This document shows positions 26,402 to 33,659 of a DNA stretch of 39,433 nt, piece after piece. A program made the translations under genes and the position numbers. The stretch's first letter is position 1. Every line of letters starts with the position of its first letter. Origin of the DNA: Duncaniella sp. (GTDB lineage: Bacteria > Bacteroidota > Bacteroidia > Bacteroidales > Muribaculaceae); contig JAIDCC010000035.1 in assembly GCA_029056055.1 (NCBI GenBank), positions 1 to 39,433 on the forward strand, given 5' to 3'. A model generated the notes under the pieces. It had not been told where the DNA came from, did no database searches, and worked only from the letters and a program-made list of their open reading frames with translations.

Positions 26402-28834
26402 ATGAAACATATCATCACCCTTGCTGCGGCCGCAGCGGCCACTTTCGCAACCCATGCCGAAGGGCTGACGCTGCACTACGACCGTCCGGCACAGTTTTTC
26501 GAAGAATCGCTCCCGATAGGCAACGGCACGATAGGAGCCTCGGTGTATGGCGCTTACGACTCAGACCGACTGTCGATAAACGACATCACACTCTGGACCG
26601 GCGAGCCCGACACTGCGGTAGTGGCCCCCGGCGCGCACACCCACCTCGCCGGAATCCGCGAAGCCCTCGCGCAAGAAAACTACCGCGAGGCCGACCGTCT
26701 GAATCAGGCCATTCAGGGACACTTCTCGGAAATGTATCAGCCCGTCGGCACATACCTTATTAAATATCTCGACGCCGACACCACCACTGCAAAGATGGAG
26801 CGCGTGCTTTCGCTTGACAAAGCTGTAGCGTCGCACGTAGTGACCGCCGCAGGAGATGCCAAGCGCACCTCGGCCTTCTTTGCCTCGGCGCCCGACTCGG
26901 TCATCGTAGGGTTTATCACCTCCGACCGCCCCATCAACGCGATAATCACGTTTGCCTCGGAGCAGCCCCACGAAACGGCCGCCACCAAGAACGGCGAGAT
27001 AACGGCGACGGGCTACGTGGCCTATCACACCCAGCCCAAGTATGCCAAAGGGGGCCAGCAAATGCAATACGACCCCGCGCGCGGCACACGCTTCTGCACC
27101 ATCCTCAAGGCAATCCCCGAAAAAGGGAAAGTGGAAGCTCTGGCCGACGGAAGCCTCAAGCTGACAGATTGCAGCAACGTAGTGGTCTACATTACGGACG
27201 TCACCTCGTTTAACGGCTTCGACAAAAATCCCGTCACACAGGGCAAGCCCTACAAGGAACTCGCGCAGGCCCGCATAGCCAACGCCACGGCCAAACACCC
27301 GCGCGACATCTTCGAACACCATCAGAACGACTACCTCTGCTACTTCGGCCGAGTGAGCCTCGACCTCGGCACCACCCCCGACTCGGTGAAAGCACTGCCT
27401 ACCGACGTGCAGCTGCGCCGCTACACCGACCTGAACGAGTATAACCCCGACCTAGAAGAACTCTACTTCCAATACGGGCGCTACCTGCTCATCTCGTCGT
27501 CGCGCACCGATGGCGTGCCCGCCAACCTCCAAGGCCTCTGGAACGAATACATGACCCCGCCGTGGAACGCCAACTACACGGTCAACATTAACGTGGAAGA
27601 AAACTACTGGCCGGCCGAAGTGACCGGTCTGGGCGACCTCCACGCCACAGCCTTCCTGCCGTGGGTGAAAAACCTCACCAAGACCGGCGAGGAGACCGCC
27701 CGCGAGTATTACGGCACGAAACGCGGTTGGGCCGCCGGTCACAACTCTGACATCTGGGCCATGAGCTGCCCCGTCGGAATGGGCTCGGGCGCGCCTAAGT
27801 GGGCCAACTGGAACATGGGCGGAGCGTGGGTGGCCACCCACATCTGGGAACACTATCTCTTCAACCGCGACAAAACGTGGCTGCGCCAATACTTCCCGGT
27901 GCTTCGCGGCGCTGCCGAGTTCTGCCTCGACTGGCTCGTAGAGAAAGACGGCGAGCTGATAACGTCGCCCTCGACATCGCCCGAAAACACCTTCATCGGC
28001 CCTGACGGCAAGGAAGCCGCCACGCTCTATGGCGGCGCCGCCGACCTGGCCATGGTGCGCGAATGTCTGATGGACGCCCTCGCCGCCGCCGACACCCTCA
28101 ACGTCGACCCCGACCTGCGCATCGAAATCACCGACGCACTCTCGCGACTGCGCCCCTATCAGATAGGAGCCAAGGGCAATCTTCAGGAATGGTATCACGA
28201 CTTTGAAGACAAAGACCCGCAACACCGTCATCAGTCGCACCTCTTCGGACTCTATCCGGGTCATCACGTATCGCTCGAAAAGACCCCCGAGTTTGCCCGC
28301 GCGGCAGCACGCTCGCTCGAAATCAAGGGCGACAACACCACGGGATGGTCGACAGGCTGGCGCGTCAACCTTCTGGCCCGCCTCGGCGACGGCGAAGGAG
28401 CCTATCACATGCTGCGCCGTCTGCTCCAGTATGTCAGCCCCGACAAATATGAAGGGCCCGACCGCCGCCACGCCGGAGGCACCTACCCCAACCTCTTCGA
28501 CGCACATCCGCCGTTTCAGATTGACGGCAACTTCGGAGGCACGGCCGGCATAGCCGAAATGCTGCTGCAATCGACCCCCGAGGGCAACCTGATACTGCTG
28601 CCCGCGCTGCCCGCACAGTGGAAGAGCGGCGAAGTGAAAGGCCTGCGCGCCCGCGGCGGCTACATCGTAGACCTCGCCTGGGCCGACGGTATCCCCACCC
28701 GCGTGGATATCCACTCGACGGTGCCCACCTCCGACACGGTGCTCACCCCGACGGTGACCGTCGACGGCACGGTATTCCCCGTCAGCCTCCCCGCCGGCTC
28801 CTCGATAACTCTCACCGACTTCTCGAAGAAATAA
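26402..28834 (+). CDS. Secreted GH95 alpha-L-fucosidase
   Basis: This 810-residue enzyme has a signal peptide (to about residue 19, ATHAEG). It matches GH95 over its full length, with an N-terminal beta domain ([14 protein letters not shown]), an (alpha/alpha)6 barrel and a C-terminal beta domain. Catalytic landmarks of family 95 are visible: the Asn pair in '[16 protein letters not shown]', the acid Glu in [10 protein letters not shown] and the Asp in [17 protein letters not shown]. Family 95 enzymes cleave alpha-1,2-linked L-fucose with inversion, or alpha-L-galactosides in some members. Mucin or plant glycans are plausible substrates. A strong terminator follows; no promoter is seen in the 58-bp gap after ychF. 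Confidence 0.94.
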   Translation: MKHIITLAAAAAATFATHAEGLTLHYDRPAQFFEESLPIGNGTIGASVYGAYDSDRLSINDITLWTGEPDTAVVAPGAHTHLAGIREALAQENYREADRLNQAIQGHFSEMYQPVGTYLIKYLDADTTTAKMERVLSLDKAVASHVVTAAGDAKRTSAFFASAPDSVIVGFITSDRPINAIITFASEQPHETAATKNGEITATGYVAYHTQPKYAKGGQQMQYDPARGTRFCTILKAIPEKGKVEALADGSLKLTDCSNVVVYITDVTSFNGFDKNPVTQGKPYKELAQARIANATAKHPRDIFEHHQNDYLCYFGRVSLDLGTTPDSVKALPTDVQLRRYTDLNEYNPDLEELYFQYGRYLLISSSRTDGVPANLQGLWNEYMTPPWNANYTVNINVEENYWPAEVTGLGDLHATAFLPWVKNLTKTGEETAREYYGTKRGWAAGHNSDIWAMSCPVGMGSGAPKWANWNMGGAWVATHIWEHYLFNRDKTWLRQYFPVLRGAAEFCLDWLVEKDGELITSPSTSPENTFIGPDGKEAATLYGGAADLAMVRECLMDALAAADTLNVDPDLRIEITDALSRLRPYQIGAKGNLQEWYHDFEDKDPQHRHQSHLFGLYPGHHVSLEKTPEFARAAARSLEIKGDNTTGWSTGWRVNLLARLGDGEGAYHMLRRLLQYVSPDKYEGPDRRHAGGTYPNLFDAHPPFQIDGNFGGTAGIAEMLLQSTPEGNLILLPALPAQWKSGEVKGLRARGGYIVDLAWADGIPTRVDIHSTVPTSDTVLTPTVTVDGTVFPVSLPAGSSITLTDFSKK

Positions 28835-28877
28835 CCGACCACACACGCAGCGGCATGCCGTCTGCCAAAACCATCAT

Positions 28878-28918
28878 ACTGCCGGAGCCGTATTTTCAGC
28901 GGCTCCGGCAGTAGTTTT
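28878..28918 (+). terminator. Rho-independent terminator after GH95
   Basis: The stem ACTGCCGGAGCCG (28878-28890) pairs perfectly with 28900-28912 and is followed by AGTTTTAG. It insulates the rnf operon from the GH95 gene. Confidence 0.88.
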
Positions 28919-28997
28919 AGAAAGAGGCCGAAGCGAAAAAACTACCCCAAAAACGAAAAATTATCGTCATAACGACTGCCGTTTCAATCTTTTTTCT

Positions 28998-29005
28998 TAA
29001 CTTTG
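28998..29005 (+). promoter_or_regulatory. -7 box of the rnfDGEA operon
   Basis: TAACTTTG matches TAnnTTTG, directly after a T-rich stretch and 43 bp before the rnfD ATG. Its presence shows that the operon starts at rnfD. Confidence 0.7.
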
Positions 29006-29047
29006 CAGTCACAATCTATACCATACAGCGTTTCAATATCCAAATCG

Positions 29048-30004
29048 ATGGACAACCTTTTAACCATTTCACCGTCGCCGCATGCCCACACCAAAGAGAC
29101 TGTGAGCGGCCTTATGGGTCACGTAATCATAGCATTAATACCCGCAGTGCTCGTGGCTCTCTACTACTTCGGACTTGGCGCAGCCATTGTCATCTGCACA
29201 TCAATCATAGGATGCGTGGCAGCCGAATACCTCATCACCCGCTACGTCATGGGACGCCGTCCCGACATCGGCAACCTCTCGGCCGTGCTGACCGGATTGC
29301 TGCTCGCCCTCAACGTGCCCTCCAACCTTCCCGTCTGGATTATCCTCATCGGATGCGTCGTGGCCATCGGCATCGGCAAACTCTCGTTTGGCGGTCTGGG
29401 CTGCAACATCTTCAACCCCGCCCTCGTGGGTCGCGTGTTCCTGCTGCTGTCGTTCCCCGTGGCCATGACCTCGTGGCCCGAACCGCTCGTCAACCGCATG
29501 GCCTATACCGACGCCACCACCGGCGCCACCATCCTCGGCCAGCTCAAGATGGGTCTTATCAACCCCGGCGACGTCAACCTGATTGACGCCCTGACCGGCT
29601 GCATGGGCGGCTCGCTCGGCGAAGTGGGCGCCATCGCCCTCATCTTAGGTTTCCTCTACATGCTCTGGAAACGTGTCATCACATGGCACATCCCCGTGTC
29701 GATAGTAGCCACCGTCGCACTCTTCTCGCTCTGCATCGGTGCCCCCGTGGGCGTCGAGCTCCTTTCGGGCGGTCTGCTCCTCGGCGCCATCTTCATGGCC
29801 ACCGACTACGTCACCTCGCCCATGGCCAAATCGGGCATGGTGGTCTACGGCATCGCCATCGGCCTCATCACGCTCATCATCCGCCAGTGGGGCGCCTACC
29901 CCGAAGGCATGTCGTTTGCCATCCTCATCATGAACGGCGTCACCCCGCTCATCAACCGCTATATGAAACCCCGTAAGTTTGGCGAAAGCAAAGCCAAGAA
30001 GTAA
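29048..30004 (+). CDS. rnfD: Rnf electron-transport complex subunit RnfD
   Basis: This 318-residue integral membrane protein of the ion-translocating ferredoxin:NAD+ oxidoreductase has nine to ten helices. The covalent FMN attachment motif is visible as DATTGATIL, with Thr as the flavin-linked residue. Conserved 'SPSPHAHTKETVSGLMGHVIIAL' at the start and 'ATDYVTSPMA' near the C-terminus are typical. ATG 29048 is chosen over the open frame beginning at 29003 because the latter starts inside the promoter. It is the first gene of the local rnf operon; rnfB and rnfC, which usually precede it, are not here. Confidence 0.95.
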   Translation: MDNLLTISPSPHAHTKETVSGLMGHVIIALIPAVLVALYYFGLGAAIVICTSIIGCVAAEYLITRYVMGRRPDIGNLSAVLTGLLLALNVPSNLPVWIILIGCVVAIGIGKLSFGGLGCNIFNPALVGRVFLLLSFPVAMTSWPEPLVNRMAYTDATTGATILGQLKMGLINPGDVNLIDALTGCMGGSLGEVGAIALILGFLYMLWKRVITWHIPVSIVATVALFSLCIGAPVGVELLSGGLLLGAIFMATDYVTSPMAKSGMVVYGIAIGLITLIIRQWGAYPEGMSFAILIMNGVTPLINRYMKPRKFGESKAKK

Positions 30005-30013
30005 TCATCAGCC

Positions 30014-30745
30014 ATGAAATCATCACTTGTCAACATGGTGCTCTCGCTGGGCATCATCACAATAGCGGCGGCCGCTATCCTCGGAGGAGTCTACGCCGCC
30101 ACCAAAGGCCCCATCGAAGAGGCCGCACAGGCCAAGCAGGTAGAGGCAGTCAAGGCCGTCACCCCCGACTTCAACAACGACCCCGTGGCCGAGATGACCA
30201 CCGTGGTGCCCGAAGGCGAGGAGCGCGCCCTCAAGGTGTTTCCCGCCCGTCAGGATGGCCGCCTCGTAGGCACCGCCGTCGAGAGCTACTCGATGAACGG
30301 CTTCTCGGGCGAAATCACCCTCATCTACGGTTTTGACACCGAAGGCACTCTGACAGGCTTCGAGGTGATGGCTCATCAGGAGACCCCCGGCCTCGGCGCC
30401 AAGATGGACGAATGGTTCAAGCCCGCCGAAGGTGTGGCCGGAGCCGAAGGCCGCACCGTCATAGGCCGCAACCCCGCCTCGACCAACTTCACCGTATCGA
30501 AAGACGGCGGCGACATCGACGCAATCACAGCCGCCACCATCACCTCGCGTGCGTTCCTCGACGCCCTGGCCCGCGCCTCGCGCGCCAATCAGGCCTTCGT
30601 GCAGAACGAAACCGGAGCCATCCCCGCGGCAGCCGTCACCGGCGCCACTCCCAAGGCAGCCCAGGCCGCTCCCTCGGAAGCCGCTGCCGACTCGACAGTG
30701 ATGGCCGAGACCGAAGACAACACGCTCGTCGTGGCCGAACCTTAA
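30014..30745 (+). CDS. rnfG: Rnf electron-transport complex subunit RnfG
   Basis: This 243-residue subunit has one N-terminal membrane helix (VNMVLSLGIITIAAAAILGGVYA) and an extracytoplasmic FMN-binding domain. The flavin-attachment motif appears as DAITAATITSRA near residue 175, with Thr as acceptor. 'HQETPGLGAKMDEWF' is a strongly conserved RnfG segment. After about residue 195 there is an Ala-rich tail with no counterpart in short RnfGs, probably disordered. It starts 9 bp after rnfD. Confidence 0.94.
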   Translation: MKSSLVNMVLSLGIITIAAAAILGGVYAATKGPIEEAAQAKQVEAVKAVTPDFNNDPVAEMTTVVPEGEERALKVFPARQDGRLVGTAVESYSMNGFSGEITLIYGFDTEGTLTGFEVMAHQETPGLGAKMDEWFKPAEGVAGAEGRTVIGRNPASTNFTVSKDGGDIDAITAATITSRAFLDALARASRANQAFVQNETGAIPAAAVTGATPKAAQAAPSEAAADSTVMAETEDNTLVVAEP

Positions 30746-30784
30746 GAAAACTTCATCTCAAACCACTCCCCCCAACACAGCATC

Positions 30785-31381
30785 ATGTCACGCAACCTCC
30801 GCATACTTCTCAACGGAATCATTTCCGAGAACCCCACGTTTGTGCTGACGCTCGGCATGTGTCCCACCCTCGGCACCACGGGGTCGGCACTCACCGGCAT
30901 GTCGATGGGTCTCGCCACCACCGGCGTCCTCATCTGCTCGAACGTCGTCATTTCGCTCATCAAAAACTTCGTGCCCTCGAAGGTGCGCATCCCCGCCTAC
31001 ATCGTGGTCATCGCCACGTTTGTCACCGTGCTCCAGTTTCTGATGGCCGCCTACGTGCCCGCCCTCAACGCCCTGCTCGGCATCTTCATCCCCCTCATCG
31101 TGGTCAACTGTATCGTGCTCGGACGCGCCGAAGCCTTCGCCTCGCGCAACGGCGTGTTTCCCTCGCTGCTCGACGGCCTCGGCATGGGTCTCGGCTTCAC
31201 CATTGCGCTGACCCTCCTCGGCGCCATGCGCGAACTCCTCGGCTCGGGCAAAATCTTCGGTCTCGAAATCTATCCCGAAGCCTACGGCTCGCTCATCTTC
31301 GTGCTCGCCCCCGGCGCGTTCATCGCCCTCGGCCTGCTCATTGCCCTCTTCACCAAAATCCGCTCACCCAAAGCCTGCTGA
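30785..31381 (+). CDS. rnfE: Rnf electron-transport complex subunit RnfE
   Basis: This 198-residue polytopic membrane protein belongs to the RnfE/NqrD group. It opens with GIISENPTFVLTLGMCPTLGTT, in which the Cys is conserved and contributes to the membrane Fe-S site shared with RnfA. 'NCIVLGRAEAFASRN' is another family hallmark. Six helices are expected. It lies 39 bp after rnfG and 31 bp before rnfA. Confidence 0.95.
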   Translation: MSRNLRILLNGIISENPTFVLTLGMCPTLGTTGSALTGMSMGLATTGVLICSNVVISLIKNFVPSKVRIPAYIVVIATFVTVLQFLMAAYVPALNALLGIFIPLIVVNCIVLGRAEAFASRNGVFPSLLDGLGMGLGFTIALTLLGAMRELLGSGKIFGLEIYPEAYGSLIFVLAPGAFIALGLLIALFTKIRSPKAC

Positions 31382-31412
31382 CCTGCGGCTCGCCTAACGA
31401 CAATTCACAGCC

Positions 31413-31994
31413 ATGCTTGAATATATCTCAATCATCATCACAGCGATATTCGTCAACAATATCGTCTTTGCCCAGTTTCTCGGCATCTGCCCCTTCATCG
31501 GCGTGTCGCGCAAACTCTCTTCGGCTGTCGGCATGGGCGCCGCAGTCACCTTCGTAATGGTCATTGCCACGGCTGTCACCTGGTTGCTCCAGACCTTCGT
31601 GCTCGACCCCCTCGGGCTCGCCTTCATGCAGACCATCGTCTTCATCCTCGTCATCGCCGCCCTCGTGCAGATGCTCGAAATCATTCTGAAGAAGGTGGCT
31701 CCGGCCCTCTACTCGGCTCTCGGCGTGTTCCTGCCCCTCATCACCACCAACTGCGCCGTGCTCGGCGTGGCAATCCTCGTCATTCAGAAAAACTTCGACC
31801 TCGGCCAGAGCCTCGTCTATGCCTTCGCGACGGCCGTAGGTTTCACGATGGCCATCAGCATCTTTGCCGGCATACGCGAGCAGCTCGCCCTTAGCGACGT
31901 GCCCCGCTCGATGCGCGGCGTGCCCATCGCCCTCATCTGCGCCGGCCTTCTGGCCATGGCCTTCATGGGCTTCTCGGGCATCAAAATCGGTTGA
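31413..31994 (+). CDS. rnfA: Rnf electron-transport complex subunit RnfA
   Basis: This 193-residue membrane protein of the RnfA/NqrE group has six helices. '[21 protein letters not shown]' holds the conserved Cys of the intramembrane Fe-S centre, and '[18 protein letters not shown]' is the second signature, paralogous to RnfE. Together RnfA and RnfE form the ion channel part of the complex. It is the last gene of the operon, followed by a hairpin at 32020. Confidence 0.95.
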   Translation: MLEYISIIITAIFVNNIVFAQFLGICPFIGVSRKLSSAVGMGAAVTFVMVIATAVTWLLQTFVLDPLGLAFMQTIVFILVIAALVQMLEIILKKVAPALYSALGVFLPLITTNCAVLGVAILVIQKNFDLGQSLVYAFATAVGFTMAISIFAGIREQLALSDVPRSMRGVPIALICAGLLAMAFMGFSGIKIG

Positions 31995-32019
31995 GCCGCC
32001 ACTCCCCGCACCTTTTAAA

Positions 32020-32057
32020 ATTCCCATTTTCCACCCCTGCGAGTGGGAAATGGGAAT
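32020..32057 (+). terminator. Hairpin after rnfA
   Basis: Arms of 15 bp (32020-32034 and 32043-32057, core ATTCCCATTT) pair with one G-T wobble around an 8-nt loop. No T-run follows, so termination is plausible but not certain. Confidence 0.6.
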
Positions 32058-32113
32058 AACCTGTCTTAATCACATACCTACTCTCTAATCTCCACCTCTC
32101 ACACTCACCTGAC

Positions 32114-33307
32114 ATGAAGTCTATCCTCCGCATCCTTTTAGTCTGCGTGGCCGTAGCCATCGGCCAGGGCGCGATGCCCCTGTCGGCGCAGCGAGTAGTC
32201 TCGGCATCGAAACCGCGCGACTCGAAAAAGACACAGCCAAAGATTGACAACGAGCTCAAAAATCTCTGCTTCAATCCGCTCGGCTTCATCAACACCGCGC
32301 GCCATGACGCTACGCTCGCCTCGGTGCGTCAGGCGCTGCAAAGCCGCGGGATAGACTACACCTACAAATATGACCGTACAGCCAATTTCGGCATTCCGTC
32401 GGCCGCCGGCGTCAGCGTGCTCGGCGTCAGCCCTCAACGCTGCCGCATCGAGCTCGGTCTGAAAAGCCTCCGCACCCGCTACTACTTCGTGTTTCGCTCG
32501 GAGAAAGAGGCCATTGACTTCGAAAACCGCCTCGGCGCGCGTCTCGGCGGCATGATGGGTGGCCTTCATGCCAAAAATGTCGCCAAAATGCCCGTCTACC
32601 GCACAGGCAAATGGCAGAACCTCAACGTGACTCTGACCCTCTCGCGCCCCGTCAAGGTGAAACCCAAAGGCGAAAAGAAATACAAAGCATGGACCGTCAC
32701 GCTGACCACCGACCTGCCGGCACGCACACGTCGCACCCACACCACTACCCTCTCCCACCTGCGCCCCATGAGCGGCAGCCTCTTCGGCATCGAGGGTCTC
32801 TCGCTGCGCCAGCCTTTCGCCGAGATAGCCGACTCGGTGGCAGCCAATCTCATCCCGGCGCGCATCACAGCCGACCGCATCACCACCCTCGGCACTGCCG
32901 ACGGCCTCGACATCATCCTCCCCGTGCCGGGCGTGGCATGGTGCGCCGGCTTGAAAAGCACCGACGAGGCGCTCTACGACACGCGAGCATGGACCATGTA
33001 TGAAATGCAGTTCGACCCCATCATCGCCGGAAATCCCGAGGGAAAGAACGTCGACAAACTCACCGACTATTCCCACCTCTCCGAAGAGCTCTACACTCGC
33101 CTGATAGGCGAAATCAGAGCCGCGCCGGGAATGCACCCCGTCAAATCTGACACCAAGATGCTCAAGAAGCTCAAAATCGACAAGAAAATCTACAAGTCGA
33201 CAAAGAAGGTGTGGATGGTGCCCAACGGAGCCGTAACCGACTACTACCTCCTGCGTCGCCCGCAGAGACACTACACCATCACAATCCTCTCGGTGCGCAA
33301 CAAATAA
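32114..33307 (+). CDS. Secreted protein of unknown function
   Basis: This 397-residue protein has a signal peptide ending PLSAQ (about residue 26). The mature part is basic, with many Lys/Arg and Thr, no membrane helix and few cysteines. I do not recognise a domain. 'NPLGFINTARHDATLASVRQALQSRGIDYTYKYD' suggests a small alpha-beta unit near the start, and the remainder looks beta-rich. The two ends differ in composition: the Lys-rich segment at about 340-375 (KMLKKLKIDKKIYKSTKKVW) stands out. It is a single gene between the rnf operon and a terminator; an envelope role is the most that can be said. Confidence 0.75.
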   Translation: MKSILRILLVCVAVAIGQGAMPLSAQRVVSASKPRDSKKTQPKIDNELKNLCFNPLGFINTARHDATLASVRQALQSRGIDYTYKYDRTANFGIPSAAGVSVLGVSPQRCRIELGLKSLRTRYYFVFRSEKEAIDFENRLGARLGGMMGGLHAKNVAKMPVYRTGKWQNLNVTLTLSRPVKVKPKGEKKYKAWTVTLTTDLPARTRRTHTTTLSHLRPMSGSLFGIEGLSLRQPFAEIADSVAANLIPARITADRITTLGTADGLDIILPVPGVAWCAGLKSTDEALYDTRAWTMYEMQFDPIIAGNPEGKNVDKLTDYSHLSEELYTRLIGEIRAAPGMHPVKSDTKMLKKLKIDKKIYKSTKKVWMVPNGAVTDYYLLRRPQRHYTITILSVRNK

Positions 33308-33330
33308 CAGACAATCCGCTCACGACAGTC

Positions 33331-33367
33331 TCCGCCGCAATCTCTCCCGGTTGCGGCGGATTTTTAT
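33331..33367 (+). terminator. Rho-independent terminator of the secreted hypothetical gene
   Basis: A perfect 10-bp stem TCCGCCGCAA/TTGCGGCGGA (33331-33340 and 33351-33360) is followed directly by TTTTTATTT. Confidence 0.9.
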
Positions 33368-33543
33368 TTCACAAGTCGGTTGAGGAACTTCATCCCCGGC
33401 ATCGACGACAATGTAGAGAGCAGCAACGCCGACAGCAGACTCATGGCAGAAGCATAGAGATATGTCTGGCCGAGCGGCGGGTAAACACCGGAGGTTTTGA
33501 TAAGGACGAATATCGGGAAAAGTGGGTGCTTTTTCCGCAAAAT
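33364..33543 (-). pseudogene. C-terminal remnant of a membrane protein gene
   Basis: The minus-strand frame from 33543 to the TAA at 33364-33366 encodes about 59 residues with no usable early start codon. It contains PLFPIFVLIKTSGVYPPLGQ and then a membrane helix, MSLLSALLLSTLSSMPGMKF, ending NRLVK. This resembles the last helix of a polytopic protein such as an acyltransferase or flippase, but I cannot assign the family. An intact promoter (33538-33568) lies right at its 5' edge, so the original gene has probably lost its start and most of its body by deletion. The only in-frame ATG would give a 26-residue peptide. Confidence 0.5.
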
Positions 33544-33569
33544 TACATTTTTGCCCTCACATTTGCAAA
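33538..33569 (-). promoter_or_regulatory. Orphan promoter in front of the gene remnant
   Basis: On the minus strand TTTG (33566-33569), a 20-bp spacer and TAATTTTG (33538-33545) form an ideal Bacteroidales promoter. No intact gene follows it. Confidence 0.65.
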
Positions 33570-33595
33570 CAGAAAGCGGAATGTCCTGACGAAAA

Positions 33596-33638
33596 GCGCC
33601 TCCCGACTGTCTGCCGCGAGCAGACCGCCGGGAGGCGC
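33596..33638 (-). terminator. Rho-independent terminator of the pectate lyase gene
   Basis: The outer stem GCGCCTCCCG/CGGGAGGCGC (33596-33605 and 33629-33638) and the inner stem GTCTGC/GCAGAC are followed on the minus strand by TTTTC. The stop codon lies 21 bp upstream. Confidence 0.88.
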
Positions 33639-33659
33639 GGATTATCCTGAAAAACGTGC

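Noticed and set aside
20166-28834. A polysaccharide-utilisation locus spanning GH36 to GH95
   Set aside because: No SusC/SusD pair or hybrid sensor is present, the genes are on different strands, and ychF and a transporter lie between them.
27452-28846. 464-residue minus-strand frame opposite GH95
   Set aside because: It is a shadow of the GH95 gene, whose catalytic motifs are all in the plus frame.
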